Below, piece by piece: positions 7,861 to 15,919 of a stretch of DNA of 64,000 bases. Numbering within the stretch: the stretch's first letter is position 1; every line of letters begins with the position of its first letter. Position numbers and translations under genes: made by a program. The stretch lies in NCBI RefSeq assembly GCF_000426245.1, contig NZ_AUEZ01000052.1:1-64000 (forward strand). The letters are read 5' to 3'. The notes under the pieces are model-generated. The model made no database searches, had not been told where the DNA came from, and saw only the letters and a program-made list of their open reading frames with translations. Source of the DNA: Bradyrhizobium sp. Ai1a-2. GTDB taxonomy: Bacteria > Pseudomonadota > Alphaproteobacteria > Rhizobiales > Xanthobacteraceae.

Positions 7861-8554
7861 CAGCCAGTTCCTCGATATCATCAATCTCGACGCCGGCTAT
7901 GGCCGCAGCCAGGTCCTGTTCGACGTCAATATCGGCATTCCCTGGCGCGGCGGCGTCGCCGTGCTCGGCCGCAACGGCGCCGGCAAGACCACGCTGATGA
8001 AGACCATCGTCGGCGAACTCGGCCTGTCCAGGGGCGAGCTCAAGTTCGATGGCAAGGATATCGGCCGCCGCCCGACCGAGGAGCGCGTGCGGCTCGGCAT
8101 CGGTTATGTGCCGCAGGAGCATTCGGTGTTCGCGCGATTGTCGGTGCGCGACAATCTCGCGGTCGGCGCACTCTATAATCGCGACACCGCCGCCATCGAC
8201 CGCGTGCTGGCGATCTTCCCGAAGCTGGCCCAGCGACTCGACCAGCCTGCCGGGACGCTGTCGGGCGGTGAGCGCAAGATGCTGGCGATCGGCCGCGCGA
8301 TGCTCGGCGACCCGAAGCTGCTGCTGTTGGATGAGCCGACCGAGGGCGTCTGGATCGGCGTGATCGAGGAGATCACCGAGCGGCTGATCGAGCTGGCAAA
8401 GGACATCGCGGTCGTCATCGTCGAGCAGCATCTCGACCTTGCGCTGCGGGTGGCGGATTACGCCTATGTCCTCGACCGCGGCCGCGTCGCGCTCCAGGGC
8501 CCGGCCGCCGACGTCAGGGATGACCCGGAGCTGCTGCGGTATCTGGCTCCCTAA
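7853..8554 (+). CDS. ABC transporter ATP-binding protein (LivF/UrtE-like)
   Basis: Second ATPase of the importer (233 residues) from a GTG start that overlaps the preceding gene by 8 bp. It shows Walker A GRNGAGKTTLMK, signature LSGGERKML and Walker B LLLLDEPTEG, followed by WIGVIEEI where the family usually has LAPLIVEEI. It is the last gene of the amidase/transport operon. No strong terminator was found in the following 157 bp. Confidence 0.93.
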   Translation: MPDSQFLDIINLDAGYGRSQVLFDVNIGIPWRGGVAVLGRNGAGKTTLMKTIVGELGLSRGELKFDGKDIGRRPTEERVRLGIGYVPQEHSVFARLSVRDNLAVGALYNRDTAAIDRVLAIFPKLAQRLDQPAGTLSGGERKMLAIGRAMLGDPKLLLLDEPTEGVWIGVIEEITERLIELAKDIAVVIVEQHLDLALRVADYAYVLDRGRVALQGPAADVRDDPELLRYLAP

Positions 8555-8711
8555 ACCGAGGCTTGCAGAGGCCTTTCCGGTATCACTTTTAGGGGGTGAC
8601 CGGGGATTTGGTCTCGATTGTGCCCAAGTCTTGTTCCGTGATATCCCTAAGTCAATTCGGTGAATCCAATCCGGGGCCCGTCAGAGGCTCCGATACGCCG
8701 AACGGGGTTAG

Positions 8712-9737
8712 ATGGGTCATAGTGGGACAACTGCAGGCGAGCGCCCGCGGGGTGGCGCTCGATGGGTGGGCAAGGCGACGTTTTGTGTCGCCTCGTTTGC
8801 GTTGGCGTCTGCCCTTGCCGCCTGGATCGCAGAGATCAACCCCTTGGATTTGCTGCGGAGTTCGGCCTTGGCGAACACGACCGCAGCGATTTCCTTCAAC
8901 GATCGGTTCGGCGCGCGCTCCACGCTCGATTCCGCCTTCATCTACTACCCCTCGCGACCGGTGCTTCGCGGGCGGACTGATTTCAACGCGGAATTCGCCC
9001 ATATCCAGGGTTCGCTGGGCGAGCAGCTGCGTGATAGCCAGATTGACGAGCCCGAAGAATCCAGCTCGCCCAGCCCGTCGCAATCTCCCACGGTCGCCGC
9101 GATTCCACTGCCGCGGTCCCGTCCGGTCGAGGCCAGCCTGCTGGCAAAGAACGATCCGCCCCCCGCGCCGGCACCCGTCGCGCAGGTGGAGGAACGCTCC
9201 ATTTGGCAGAAGATCACCGACTGGGTGCCGGGGCGGGTTCAACTGGCGTCCCTCGAGCCGAATGGCGGAATTCTTCCCGGCACCGGGCCGAGCCTGACGA
9301 CGCTGGGCTATGACAGCACCACCGCCGTCTACGACATCACGGGGCGGGTCGTTTACATGCCCGATGGCACCAAGCTGGAGGCGCATTCGGGGCTTGGCAG
9401 CCTGATGGATGATCCTTCCCGGGTGACTGCCCGCAACGCCGGCGCGACGCCGCCCGGCATCTACGAGATGAAGCCGCGCGAGAAGCTGTTTCACGGCGTG
9501 CCGGCGCTGCGCATGACCCCGGTCGATGGCACGGACACGTTCGGCCGCGCCGGCCTCCTTGCCCACCCCTACATGCTCGGCCCGAACGGCGATTCCAACG
9601 GCTGCGTCTCGATCAAGAACTACGACCATTTCCTGAAGGCCTACCGCAACGGCGAGATCAAGCGTATCGTCGTCGTGGTCCGGCTCAACGACCGCCCGCC
9701 GCAGGCCGCAGTCACGCGCTCGGCGTCGCAGTCGTAG
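8712..9737 (+). CDS. Membrane-anchored Tlde1/DUF2778-domain protein
   Basis: A 341-residue protein with one N-terminal membrane helix (residues about 20-42), a proline/serine-rich linker (about 105-160) and a C-terminal DUF2778/Tlde1 domain. The domain holds the L,D-transpeptidase-like catalytic pair: His in GLLAHPYMLGPNG and Cys in SNGCVSIKNYDHF. In Salmonella, Tlde1 is a type VI secreted peptidoglycan enzyme. Here the membrane anchor and absence of T6SS or immunity genes argue for a housekeeping cell-wall role instead. The gene stands alone between the importer operon and a repeat element. Confidence 0.8.
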   Translation: MGHSGTTAGERPRGGARWVGKATFCVASFALASALAAWIAEINPLDLLRSSALANTTAAISFNDRFGARSTLDSAFIYYPSRPVLRGRTDFNAEFAHIQGSLGEQLRDSQIDEPEESSSPSPSQSPTVAAIPLPRSRPVEASLLAKNDPPPAPAPVAQVEERSIWQKITDWVPGRVQLASLEPNGGILPGTGPSLTTLGYDSTTAVYDITGRVVYMPDGTKLEAHSGLGSLMDDPSRVTARNAGATPPGIYEMKPREKLFHGVPALRMTPVDGTDTFGRAGLLAHPYMLGPNGDSNGCVSIKNYDHFLKAYRNGEIKRIVVVVRLNDRPPQAAVTRSASQS

Positions 9738-9759
9738 AAGCCGCCGCGGGTTGGTTTCA

Positions 9760-9885
9760 CCTCTCCCGCTTGCGGGAGAGGTCGGCGCGTGAGCGCCGGG
9801 TGAGGGCTCTCTCCACTCAAAGAGTGTCAATCGCGGAGATACCCCCACCCCAGCCCTCCCCCGCAAGCAAGCGGGAGAGGGAGCA
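9760..9885. repeat. Intergenic inverted-repeat element (CTCTCCCGC family)
   Basis: CTCTCCCGCTTGCGGGAGAG at the left is itself a hairpin, and CGCAAGCAAGCGGGAGAGG closes the right end. GGTGAGGGCTCTC and CCCCCACCC lie inside. The same layout recurs at 45172-45316 and 62632-62757. It sits between the convergent stops of the Tlde1-like and MetE-like genes and may also end transcription. Confidence 0.75.
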
Positions 9886-9912
9886 CAGCATCCACTGCGG
9901 ATGCAATTCGAG

Positions 9913-10959
9913 CTAACCGCCGATCTCTTGCCGCACCAGCGCGGCGGCGTCGCACATCGCCTTCAGCTTTCCGAATGCGACGTGGCGCGGCATGTATTTC
10001 ATGCCGCAGTCGGGTGCGACCACGAGGCGTTCGGCAGGCACCTGCTTCAGGCCATTGCGGATGCGTCCGGCGACCGTCTCGACGGACTCGATCTCGGGAT
10101 TGCCGAGGTCGAGCACACCAAGCATGATTTTCTTCGACGACAGCTCCTTGAGCACGCCGAGATCGAGCTTCGGCTGCGCGGCCTCGATCGAGATCTGGTC
10201 CGCCGTGGTGTCGTTCAGCTCGCCGAGGAAGGAATAGCCGGCGGGCTTGTTCGAGCCCGGCACGACCGCCGCATAGCCGAAGCAGAGATGGACGACGGTC
10301 GGCACCGTGATGCCTTGAAGGGCGCGGTTGATCGCCTTCACGGCATAGCGCTTGGCGAGGTCCGGATTGTTGCGAACCCAGGGCTCGTCGAGCTGGATCA
10401 CGTCGGCGCCGGCCTTCTGCAGCTCGAGCGCCTCGGCGTTGACGGCTTCGGCGAACGCCATCGCGAGTTCCTCGTCGTCCTTGTAGAATTCGTTCTTGGC
10501 CTGCTGGCTCATGGTGAACGGGCCGGGCAGGGTGATCTTGGCCGCGCGGTCGGTGTTCTCTCGTAGGAACTGCATGTCATGCAGCTCGACGGCGCGCGTG
10601 CGCTTCACCGGGCCGACCACGCGCGGCACTGGCGTCGGCGTACTGCCGGTGCGGGCGGTGATGATGGCGGGCTTTTCGTCATCGATGCCTTCGAGCGCGG
10701 TCGCGAAGCGGTTGGAATAGCTTTCGCGGCGGATCTCGCCATCGGTCAGGATATCGATGCCGGCGCGTTCCATGTCTCTGATGGCGACGATGGTCGCGTC
10801 GTCCTGCGCCTCTTCCAGGTGCTCGGCCGGCAGCCGCCACATCGCGTGCAGGCGCGTGCGCGGCACGACCTTCGACAGCATGGCTCGATCGACCAGCCAT
10901 TCCGGCTGCGGGTAGCTGCCGACCACGGTGGTCGGCAAAAGGTGCGTCGGGAGGTTCAC
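9913..10959 (-). CDS. MetE-like (C-terminal half) zinc methyltransferase family protein
   Basis: A 348-residue protein equal to the catalytic C-terminal barrel of cobalamin-independent methionine synthase, without the N-terminal half. The GTG start at 10959 has AAGGAG 9 bp upstream. Zinc-ligand motifs are present: His and Cys in VVHLCFGY, and Cys in VAPDCGMKYMPRH. The N-terminal TTVVGSYPQPEWL is typical of short family members. Such proteins transfer alkyl groups to thiols; some are methionine synthases and one branch is epoxyalkane:coenzyme M transferase. As the last gene of a catabolic-looking ABC operon, it may act on a demethylation or thiol step. The substrate is unknown. Confidence 0.82.
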   Translation of the reverse strand: MNLPTHLLPTTVVGSYPQPEWLVDRAMLSKVVPRTRLHAMWRLPAEHLEEAQDDATIVAIRDMERAGIDILTDGEIRRESYSNRFATALEGIDDEKPAIITARTGSTPTPVPRVVGPVKRTRAVELHDMQFLRENTDRAAKITLPGPFTMSQQAKNEFYKDDEELAMAFAEAVNAEALELQKAGADVIQLDEPWVRNNPDLAKRYAVKAINRALQGITVPTVVHLCFGYAAVVPGSNKPAGYSFLGELNDTTADQISIEAAQPKLDLGVLKELSSKKIMLGVLDLGNPEIESVETVAGRIRNGLKQVPAERLVVAPDCGMKYMPRHVAFGKLKAMCDAAALVRQEIGG

Positions 10960-10985
10960 GGAATTTCTCCTTGTTGTTCTTGGCT

Positions 10986-11855
10986 TCAGGCTGCGCGCGT
11001 TGCCGCGGCGGCGACTTCGTCCTTCACGGGATTGCGCAAGACGCCGACGCCGGAAATCTCGACCTCGACCACGTCGCCTTCCTTCATCCAGAGCGGAGGA
11101 TTGCGATAAGCGCCGACGCCGCCGGTGGTGCCCGTGACGATGACGTCGCCCGGTGCAAGCTCGGTGAAGGTGGAGCAATAGGCGATCAGGGCAGGAACGT
11201 CGAACACGAGGTCCGAGATCGGCGCGGCCTGCACCTCGACGCCGTTGAGGCGGGTGGCGATGCTCTGCTTGCTGATGTCGGGGATTTCGTCCGTCGTCAC
11301 CATCCACGGGCCGAAGGCACCGGTGCCGACGAAATTCTTGCCCGGGGCGAATTGCGAGGTGTGGCGCTGCCAGTCGCGGATGCTGCCGTCATTGTAGCAA
11401 GCATAGCCCGCCACATGCCCGAGCGCGGCCTCGCGCGAAATCCGCCGGCCGGCCTTGCCGATGATGACGGCCATCTCGCCTTCATAGTCGAAACGCTCGG
11501 ACTCCAGCGGCCGGATCATGGGCTGGCCGGCGCCGACCTGGCTGTTGGCGAAGCGGGTGAAGATCATGGGATGCGGCGGGGTCGGATGGCCGCTCTCGGC
11601 GAGATGCGTGGCGTAGTTGACGCCGATGCAAAGGATCTTGTCGGGATCCGGTACGGTCGGCAGCAGTTCGACATCCTTGAGCGCGTAATCCGCGCGCTCG
11701 CCCTGCAGCTTCTTCAGCTCGTCGAGCGAACCTTTCGCAAGCAGCGCCTTCAGCGTGGGAAAGTCCTTCAGCCGCTTGCCGGCGTCGATCACGCCGGCGT
11801 CGGTGACGATGCCGTAGCTTGCGACATTGGCCGCCTTGAAACTTGCGATCTTCAT
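10986..11855 (-). CDS. Fumarylacetoacetate hydrolase (FAH) family protein
   Basis: A 289-residue metal-dependent enzyme of the FAH superfamily, whose members cleave or hydrate 2-keto and acylpyruvate-type intermediates. Metal ligands are seen in FDYEGEMAVIIGK (E-x-E) and YNDGSIRDWQRH; LCIGVNYATHLAES and VITGTTGGVG are standard family motifs. Its ATG overlaps the stop of the deacetylase gene (ATGA), so the two are translationally coupled. The family has many substrates, so only a late step in degrading an imported compound is inferred. Confidence 0.88.
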   Translation of the reverse strand: MKIASFKAANVASYGIVTDAGVIDAGKRLKDFPTLKALLAKGSLDELKKLQGERADYALKDVELLPTVPDPDKILCIGVNYATHLAESGHPTPPHPMIFTRFANSQVGAGQPMIRPLESERFDYEGEMAVIIGKAGRRISREAALGHVAGYACYNDGSIRDWQRHTSQFAPGKNFVGTGAFGPWMVTTDEIPDISKQSIATRLNGVEVQAAPISDLVFDVPALIAYCSTFTELAPGDVIVTGTTGGVGAYRNPPLWMKEGDVVEVEISGVGVLRNPVKDEVAAAATRAA

Positions 11856-12517
11856 GATTTGACTCTTTCTTCGATGGAGGAAACGTAGGCGTCGAGAGGC
11901 AACACGATCTCGCCCGCGCGGATCGGGACGCAGTCGGGCGGAAAGTCCTGGCGGAAGCGGGCACCGAGCGCCTCCGCGCGATCGAGGAAATCTTCGAGAT
12001 GGTCCATCGCGCCGGTCGGCAGGTCGTGCACCACCATCAACGTCCAGGGCTGCGAACGGCATTGATCGAGCGCGCGCTCGACCCAGCCTTCCGGATCGTC
12101 CCAGTCGCGCGGGATCGCATTCCAGAGCACGCAACTATGCTTGTTGCGGGTGAGGTAATCGACCACGGATGGCTTGAGCAGCCGGTTGTCGAGATTGCCG
12201 CCGCCGCCGAACGGCCGGAACCAGCGCTGCGGATGGGCGAGGGCGCCGATCGCGGCCTGCGTGCGGCCGATCTCGTTCTCCGCCGTATTCGCATCAGGCT
12301 GCACGCCGAGCGGAATGCTGTGGGTGAAGGTGTGGTTGCCGATCCAGTGGCCGTCGTCATGGGCGCGGGCCGCAAGGCTGCGTCGCGCGGGATCGCCGAG
12401 CTTCTCGCCGATCACGAAGAATGTCGTCTTGATATCGCGCTCGCGCAGGATGTCGAGCACGCGCGGCGTGACCTCCGGCTCGGGGCCATTGTCGAAACTC
12501 AATGTCAGGTCGAACAC
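11852..12517 (-). CDS. NodB-like polysaccharide deacetylase family protein
   Basis: A 221-residue single-domain NodB-homology protein. The GTG start at 12517 has AAGGA 9-13 bp upstream. The first motif reads SFDNGP instead of the usual TFDDGP, so one of the two motif-1 acidic residues is Asn. The second motif NHTFTHS keeps the H-x3-H metal ligands, and motif 3 is RPFGGGG rather than RPPYG. There is no signal peptide, so it is probably cytoplasmic and acts on a small amide or acyl group rather than on polysaccharide. It sits between the permease gene and the FAH gene. Confidence 0.85.
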   Translation of the reverse strand: MFDLTLSFDNGPEPEVTPRVLDILRERDIKTTFFVIGEKLGDPARRSLAARAHDDGHWIGNHTFTHSIPLGVQPDANTAENEIGRTQAAIGALAHPQRWFRPFGGGGNLDNRLLKPSVVDYLTRNKHSCVLWNAIPRDWDDPEGWVERALDQCRSQPWTLMVVHDLPTGAMDHLEDFLDRAEALGARFRQDFPPDCVPIRAGEIVLPLDAYVSSIEERVKS

Positions 12518-12528
12518 GCTGGCATTCC

Positions 12529-13329
12529 TTACGTCGCCGGCTGCACGGCGCCGGACCCGATGTCGTCGGCGGCGGTTTGGCCGGCGCGGGTGCCGGTCTG
12601 CCAGATCGCGGCCTTGCGTTCGATCCACTTGATCGCGGCGTTGAAGGCCATCGCCATGAACAGCACCAGCAGCACGCCGGCAAAGACATGCGGGCTGTCC
12701 AGGATGGTGCGGTAACGCGAGATCAGATAGCCGATGCCAGCGGACGAGATCAGCATCTCCGACACCACCACGCCGACGATGACCAGCGCGCCGCCGACGC
12801 GCAGGCCCGACAGCACGGTCGGGATCGCGGCGGGAATGATGACGCGGACGAGGCGCTGGCTCATCGTTGCGCCCATGCTGCGCGCGGCAAGTATGAGCTG
12901 CGGGTCGATGGTCTGGATCCCGGCTGCGGTGGCGAGCATCGTCGGCAGGAAGCCGTAGATCGAGGCGAAAGCGATCTTGGATTCCGTGCCGATGCCGAGC
13001 CACACCGTGAATACGGGATAGAGGATCACGAGCGGCACCGCATAGAGGCTCGAGACCATCGGCATGATCAGCACGCGCGGTTTCGGCAGGCTGCCGACGA
13101 TGGCGCCGAGCAGGATGCCGCCGCCGCAGGCGAACGCCATCGAGATCGCGACCTCATACAGCGTCACCGCCAGCGCGTGACCGTATTCCGGCGCCTCGTT
13201 CCATCCGGCCCTCAGCGTCGAGGACAGCGACGGCAGGAACAGTTCCGGAATGAGGCCGGTACGCGGCAGGATTTCCCACAGCGCGATCAGGCCGATCACG
13301 ATCAGATGTCGCAGCGTCTTCGCGCTCAT
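12529..13329 (-). CDS. ABC transporter permease (SsuC/TauC-like), second of two
   Basis: A 266-residue inner-membrane protein of the binding-protein-dependent permease family. The coupling loop AARSMGATMSQRLVRVIIP is clear, and there are about six membrane segments. A GTG at 13356, overlapping the ATPase stop as GTGA, is an alternative start; the ATG at 13329 has GGCAAGG just upstream. Together with the permease at 14138 it would make a heterodimeric channel, whereas sulfonate and taurine systems usually have one permease gene. Confidence 0.9.
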   Translation of the reverse strand: MSAKTLRHLIVIGLIALWEILPRTGLIPELFLPSLSSTLRAGWNEAPEYGHALAVTLYEVAISMAFACGGGILLGAIVGSLPKPRVLIMPMVSSLYAVPLVILYPVFTVWLGIGTESKIAFASIYGFLPTMLATAAGIQTIDPQLILAARSMGATMSQRLVRVIIPAAIPTVLSGLRVGGALVIVGVVVSEMLISSAGIGYLISRYRTILDSPHVFAGVLLVLFMAMAFNAAIKWIERKAAIWQTGTRAGQTAADDIGSGAVQPAT

Positions 13330-13352
13330 CCTTGCCTCATGGGCTTCTTGCC

Positions 13353-14159
13353 TCACGCGGATTTGCGGATATGCCGCCAGATGCGGTCGCGCAGCGTGCC
13401 GAAGGCATCGCCGCTCAGCATCTCGTAGGTGCGCGGCCGCGGCAGCGGCACCTGCAGATGGTCGACGATGCGGCCGGGCCGGGCCGACATCACGATCACT
13501 TCGTCGGCGAGGTAGACCGCCTCGGTCAGGCTGTGGGTGACGAACACGACGGTCTTGCCGGTCGCCGACCAGATGCGCAGCAATTCGTCGCCCATCGTCA
13601 TCCGTGTCTGCTCGTCGAGCGCGGCGAACGGCTCGTCCATCAACAGCACCGGCGGATCCTGCACCAGGCCGCGCGCGATCGAGACGCGCTGTTTCATGCC
13701 GCCGGACAATTCATGCGGATGACGCTTGCCGAAACCGTCGAGCCCGACCAGCTTAAGCGCCTCCTGCGCCTTGGTGCGGCGCTCAGCTCTCGCCACGCCG
13801 CGCAACGCCAGTGGAAACTCGACATTCTCCTCAGCGGTGAGCCAGGGGAACAGGCTTGCTTCCTGGAACACCACGCCGACGCGGTCCGGGTCGGGCTTGG
13901 GGATCGGCGCGCCATTGATGGTGATGGTGCCAGTGGTCTGCTGGCGCAGGCCCGCCATCATCATCAGAAGAGTCGACTTGCCGCAGCCGCTCGGGCCGAC
14001 CAGCACGACGAAACGACCCGGCTTGATCTCGAGCGAAACGCTGTCGAGCGCGACCACGTCCTGCGTCGAGGTCTTGAAGACCTGGCCGACATTCTTGACC
14101 TCGATCGCGCCGGCGCGAGGCGGAGGCTTTAGCGGTGTTACGTTCGCCAATGGCTGCAT
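13353..14159 (-). CDS. ABC transporter ATP-binding protein (SsuB/TauB-like)
   Basis: A 268-residue ATPase with Walker A GPSGCGKSTLLMM, signature LSGGMKQRVSIARGL, Walker B VLLMDEPFAALD and switch His in VFVTHSLTEAV. This is the nitrate/sulfonate/taurine class. The start ATG at 14159 lies 22 bp inside the preceding permease gene. It is the only ATPase in the operon and should serve both permeases. Confidence 0.93.
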   Translation of the reverse strand: MQPLANVTPLKPPPRAGAIEVKNVGQVFKTSTQDVVALDSVSLEIKPGRFVVLVGPSGCGKSTLLMMMAGLRQQTTGTITINGAPIPKPDPDRVGVVFQEASLFPWLTAEENVEFPLALRGVARAERRTKAQEALKLVGLDGFGKRHPHELSGGMKQRVSIARGLVQDPPVLLMDEPFAALDEQTRMTMGDELLRIWSATGKTVVFVTHSLTEAVYLADEVIVMSARPGRIVDHLQVPLPRPRTYEMLSGDAFGTLRDRIWRHIRKSA

Positions 14160-14893
14160 CGCGTTTCCACCCATCTGATCAGTTCGTTGAAGGTCATCGC
14201 GATGGCCGCGACCATCACCACGCCTGCCAGCAATTGCTTCATCTGGAAGTTCTCGCCCCAGGTCGCGATCTGGTGGCCGATGCCGTCGCGCGAGGCGTAC
14301 ATCTCGGCGAGGATCACGCCGGTGAGGTTGAAGATCATGGAGATCCGCAACGCCTCCAGCAGCACCGGCAGCATGCTCGGCAGATAGACCCGGAACGCGG
14401 TCTGCGCCGGCGTTGCGCCATAGGAGCGGGCGACCGTCAAATGCTCCACCTTCACCGACTCCACCGCCGTCGTGGTCGACATGATCACGATGAAGATGGT
14501 CGAGAAGAAGCCGAACCCGACCTTCTGCGAAAAGCCGACGCCGAACACCAGGATGAACATCGGCAGGAAGATCGATTTCGGGATGCTGAAGGCGAAGAAC
14601 AATAGCGGCTTTGCCACTTCCGCAAAGTAGCGGTTTTCCGCGATCAGGAATCCGATCAGCGCGCCGAAGGGGACGGCGAGCGCGAAAGCTGCCAGCACTT
14701 CGCTCGCCGTCACCATCAGATCCTTGCGCACGGCGGCGCGCTGCAGGAGATCGCCGAGCGTCACCAGCGTGTCGGATGCCGACGGCAGCAGCCGGGGATT
14801 GATGATGCCGGCGCGCGACAACAATTCCCACAGCGCAAAGATCGCGACCACGATCGCGATCCGCGCCAGCTTTATGGCAAGCGTGCCTTGCAT
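14138..14893 (-). CDS. ABC transporter permease (SsuC/TauC-like), first of two
   Basis: A 251-residue polytopic protein with the family loop VARSYGATPAQTAFRVYLP and the conserved helix start FALWELLSRAGIINP. It begins one base after the binding-protein stop codon and overlaps the ATPase gene, so it lies within a tightly packed operon. Its sequence differs clearly from the other permease (12529), so this is not a recent duplication. Confidence 0.92.
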   Translation of the reverse strand: MQGTLAIKLARIAIVVAIFALWELLSRAGIINPRLLPSASDTLVTLGDLLQRAAVRKDLMVTASEVLAAFALAVPFGALIGFLIAENRYFAEVAKPLLFFAFSIPKSIFLPMFILVFGVGFSQKVGFGFFSTIFIVIMSTTTAVESVKVEHLTVARSYGATPAQTAFRVYLPSMLPVLLEALRISMIFNLTGVILAEMYASRDGIGHQIATWGENFQMKQLLAGVVMVAAIAMTFNELIRWVETRCSHWRT

Positions 14894-14894
14894 C

Positions 14895-15866
14895 TCAGAA
14901 CTTCGTCGGCACCGGCTTGAACTTGGTGGAGATCACCTCTTCCACCGGCACGATATCCTTCAGCCCGCCGAGCTTGGCGAGATCAAGCGACTTCTGCACG
15001 GCGCCGGGGATATTGGGCGCACTCATGTCGCCGCTGGTTTCGAGCTTCATGATCGTATTCTCATATTCCAGCGCCGCGATCTCGGGCGGCATGTCATAGA
15101 GTTCGGCGATGAGCTTGACCGTCACGTCGCGGTTGGCCCGCATGAATTGAAGCGCACCGTAAAGCGCGTTCAACGCCTTCTGCACAACCTCCGGCTTGGA
15201 GTCCGCATACTTGTCGAGCACGATCCAGCCGCCGTTCAGATTGGCCGGCACTTCCTTGGCGAAATCAAGGATCGGCCGGGCTTCGCCGGATTTCGTGATC
15301 TGGAAGCTGAGCGGCGAATACACCACGGCAGCCTCGACATTGCCGGCGAGCAGGTTCGGCACCAATCCGCCGCCGCCGACCGGCACACGGGTGAAATCGA
15401 TCTTGCGATCCTGGATGGTCCACAGCGCGAGCAGGTCGGAGCCGGAGCCGGCCGAGGTGATCGCGACCTTCTTGCCGTTCAGATCCTTGACGTCGAGCGT
15501 CGACTTTACCGGGACCATCAACTGCCAGCCGAAGGCGCCCATCGCCGCGTTGGCGACGATCTTGGACATCACGCCTTTCTTGCGCCCGGCTGATACCAGC
15601 GAGGGCGGATCGAGGATGATGTCGGCGGCACCCGCCGCCATCGCCTCGAAGGTCTCGGCCCCACCCCGATAGACAGTCAGTTCGGCGTTGATGCCTTCCT
15701 TCTCGAACAGTTTTTGCCGCACGGCGGTCTCGGCAATCGTCGTCGGCCAATAGGTCTTGGTCGGCAATCCGACACGGATCGTCTCGGCCGCAGACGCGGC
15801 GAAGGGCGCGGCGAGCACGGTGACGGCGACGAGCGACGCCAAAGCATGGCGGCGGGAAATGGGCAT
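14895..15866 (-). CDS. ABC transporter substrate-binding protein (NMT1/SsuA-like)
   Basis: A periplasmic receptor of 323 residues. The leader MPISRRHALASLVAVTVLAA ends at ASA-AE, a signal peptide with a weak twin-arginine pair. The mature part has the NMT1/SsuA pattern: IRVGLPTKTYWPTTIAETAV, a DIILDPPSLVSAG segment and LNGKKVAITSAGSGSD. GGAGG lies 10-14 bp before the ATG. The ligand cannot be read; relatives bind sulfonates, nitrate, hydroxypyrimidines or riboflavin. Confidence 0.9.
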   Translation of the reverse strand: MPISRRHALASLVAVTVLAAPFAASAAETIRVGLPTKTYWPTTIAETAVRQKLFEKEGINAELTVYRGGAETFEAMAAGAADIILDPPSLVSAGRKKGVMSKIVANAAMGAFGWQLMVPVKSTLDVKDLNGKKVAITSAGSGSDLLALWTIQDRKIDFTRVPVGGGGLVPNLLAGNVEAAVVYSPLSFQITKSGEARPILDFAKEVPANLNGGWIVLDKYADSKPEVVQKALNALYGALQFMRANRDVTVKLIAELYDMPPEIAALEYENTIMKLETSGDMSAPNIPGAVQKSLDLAKLGGLKDIVPVEEVISTKFKPVPTKF

Positions 15867-15919
15867 GGTTCTATTTCCTCCAGGATGGCTGTTTGTTTTT
15901 CGGGAACTGTTCCCGGCCT

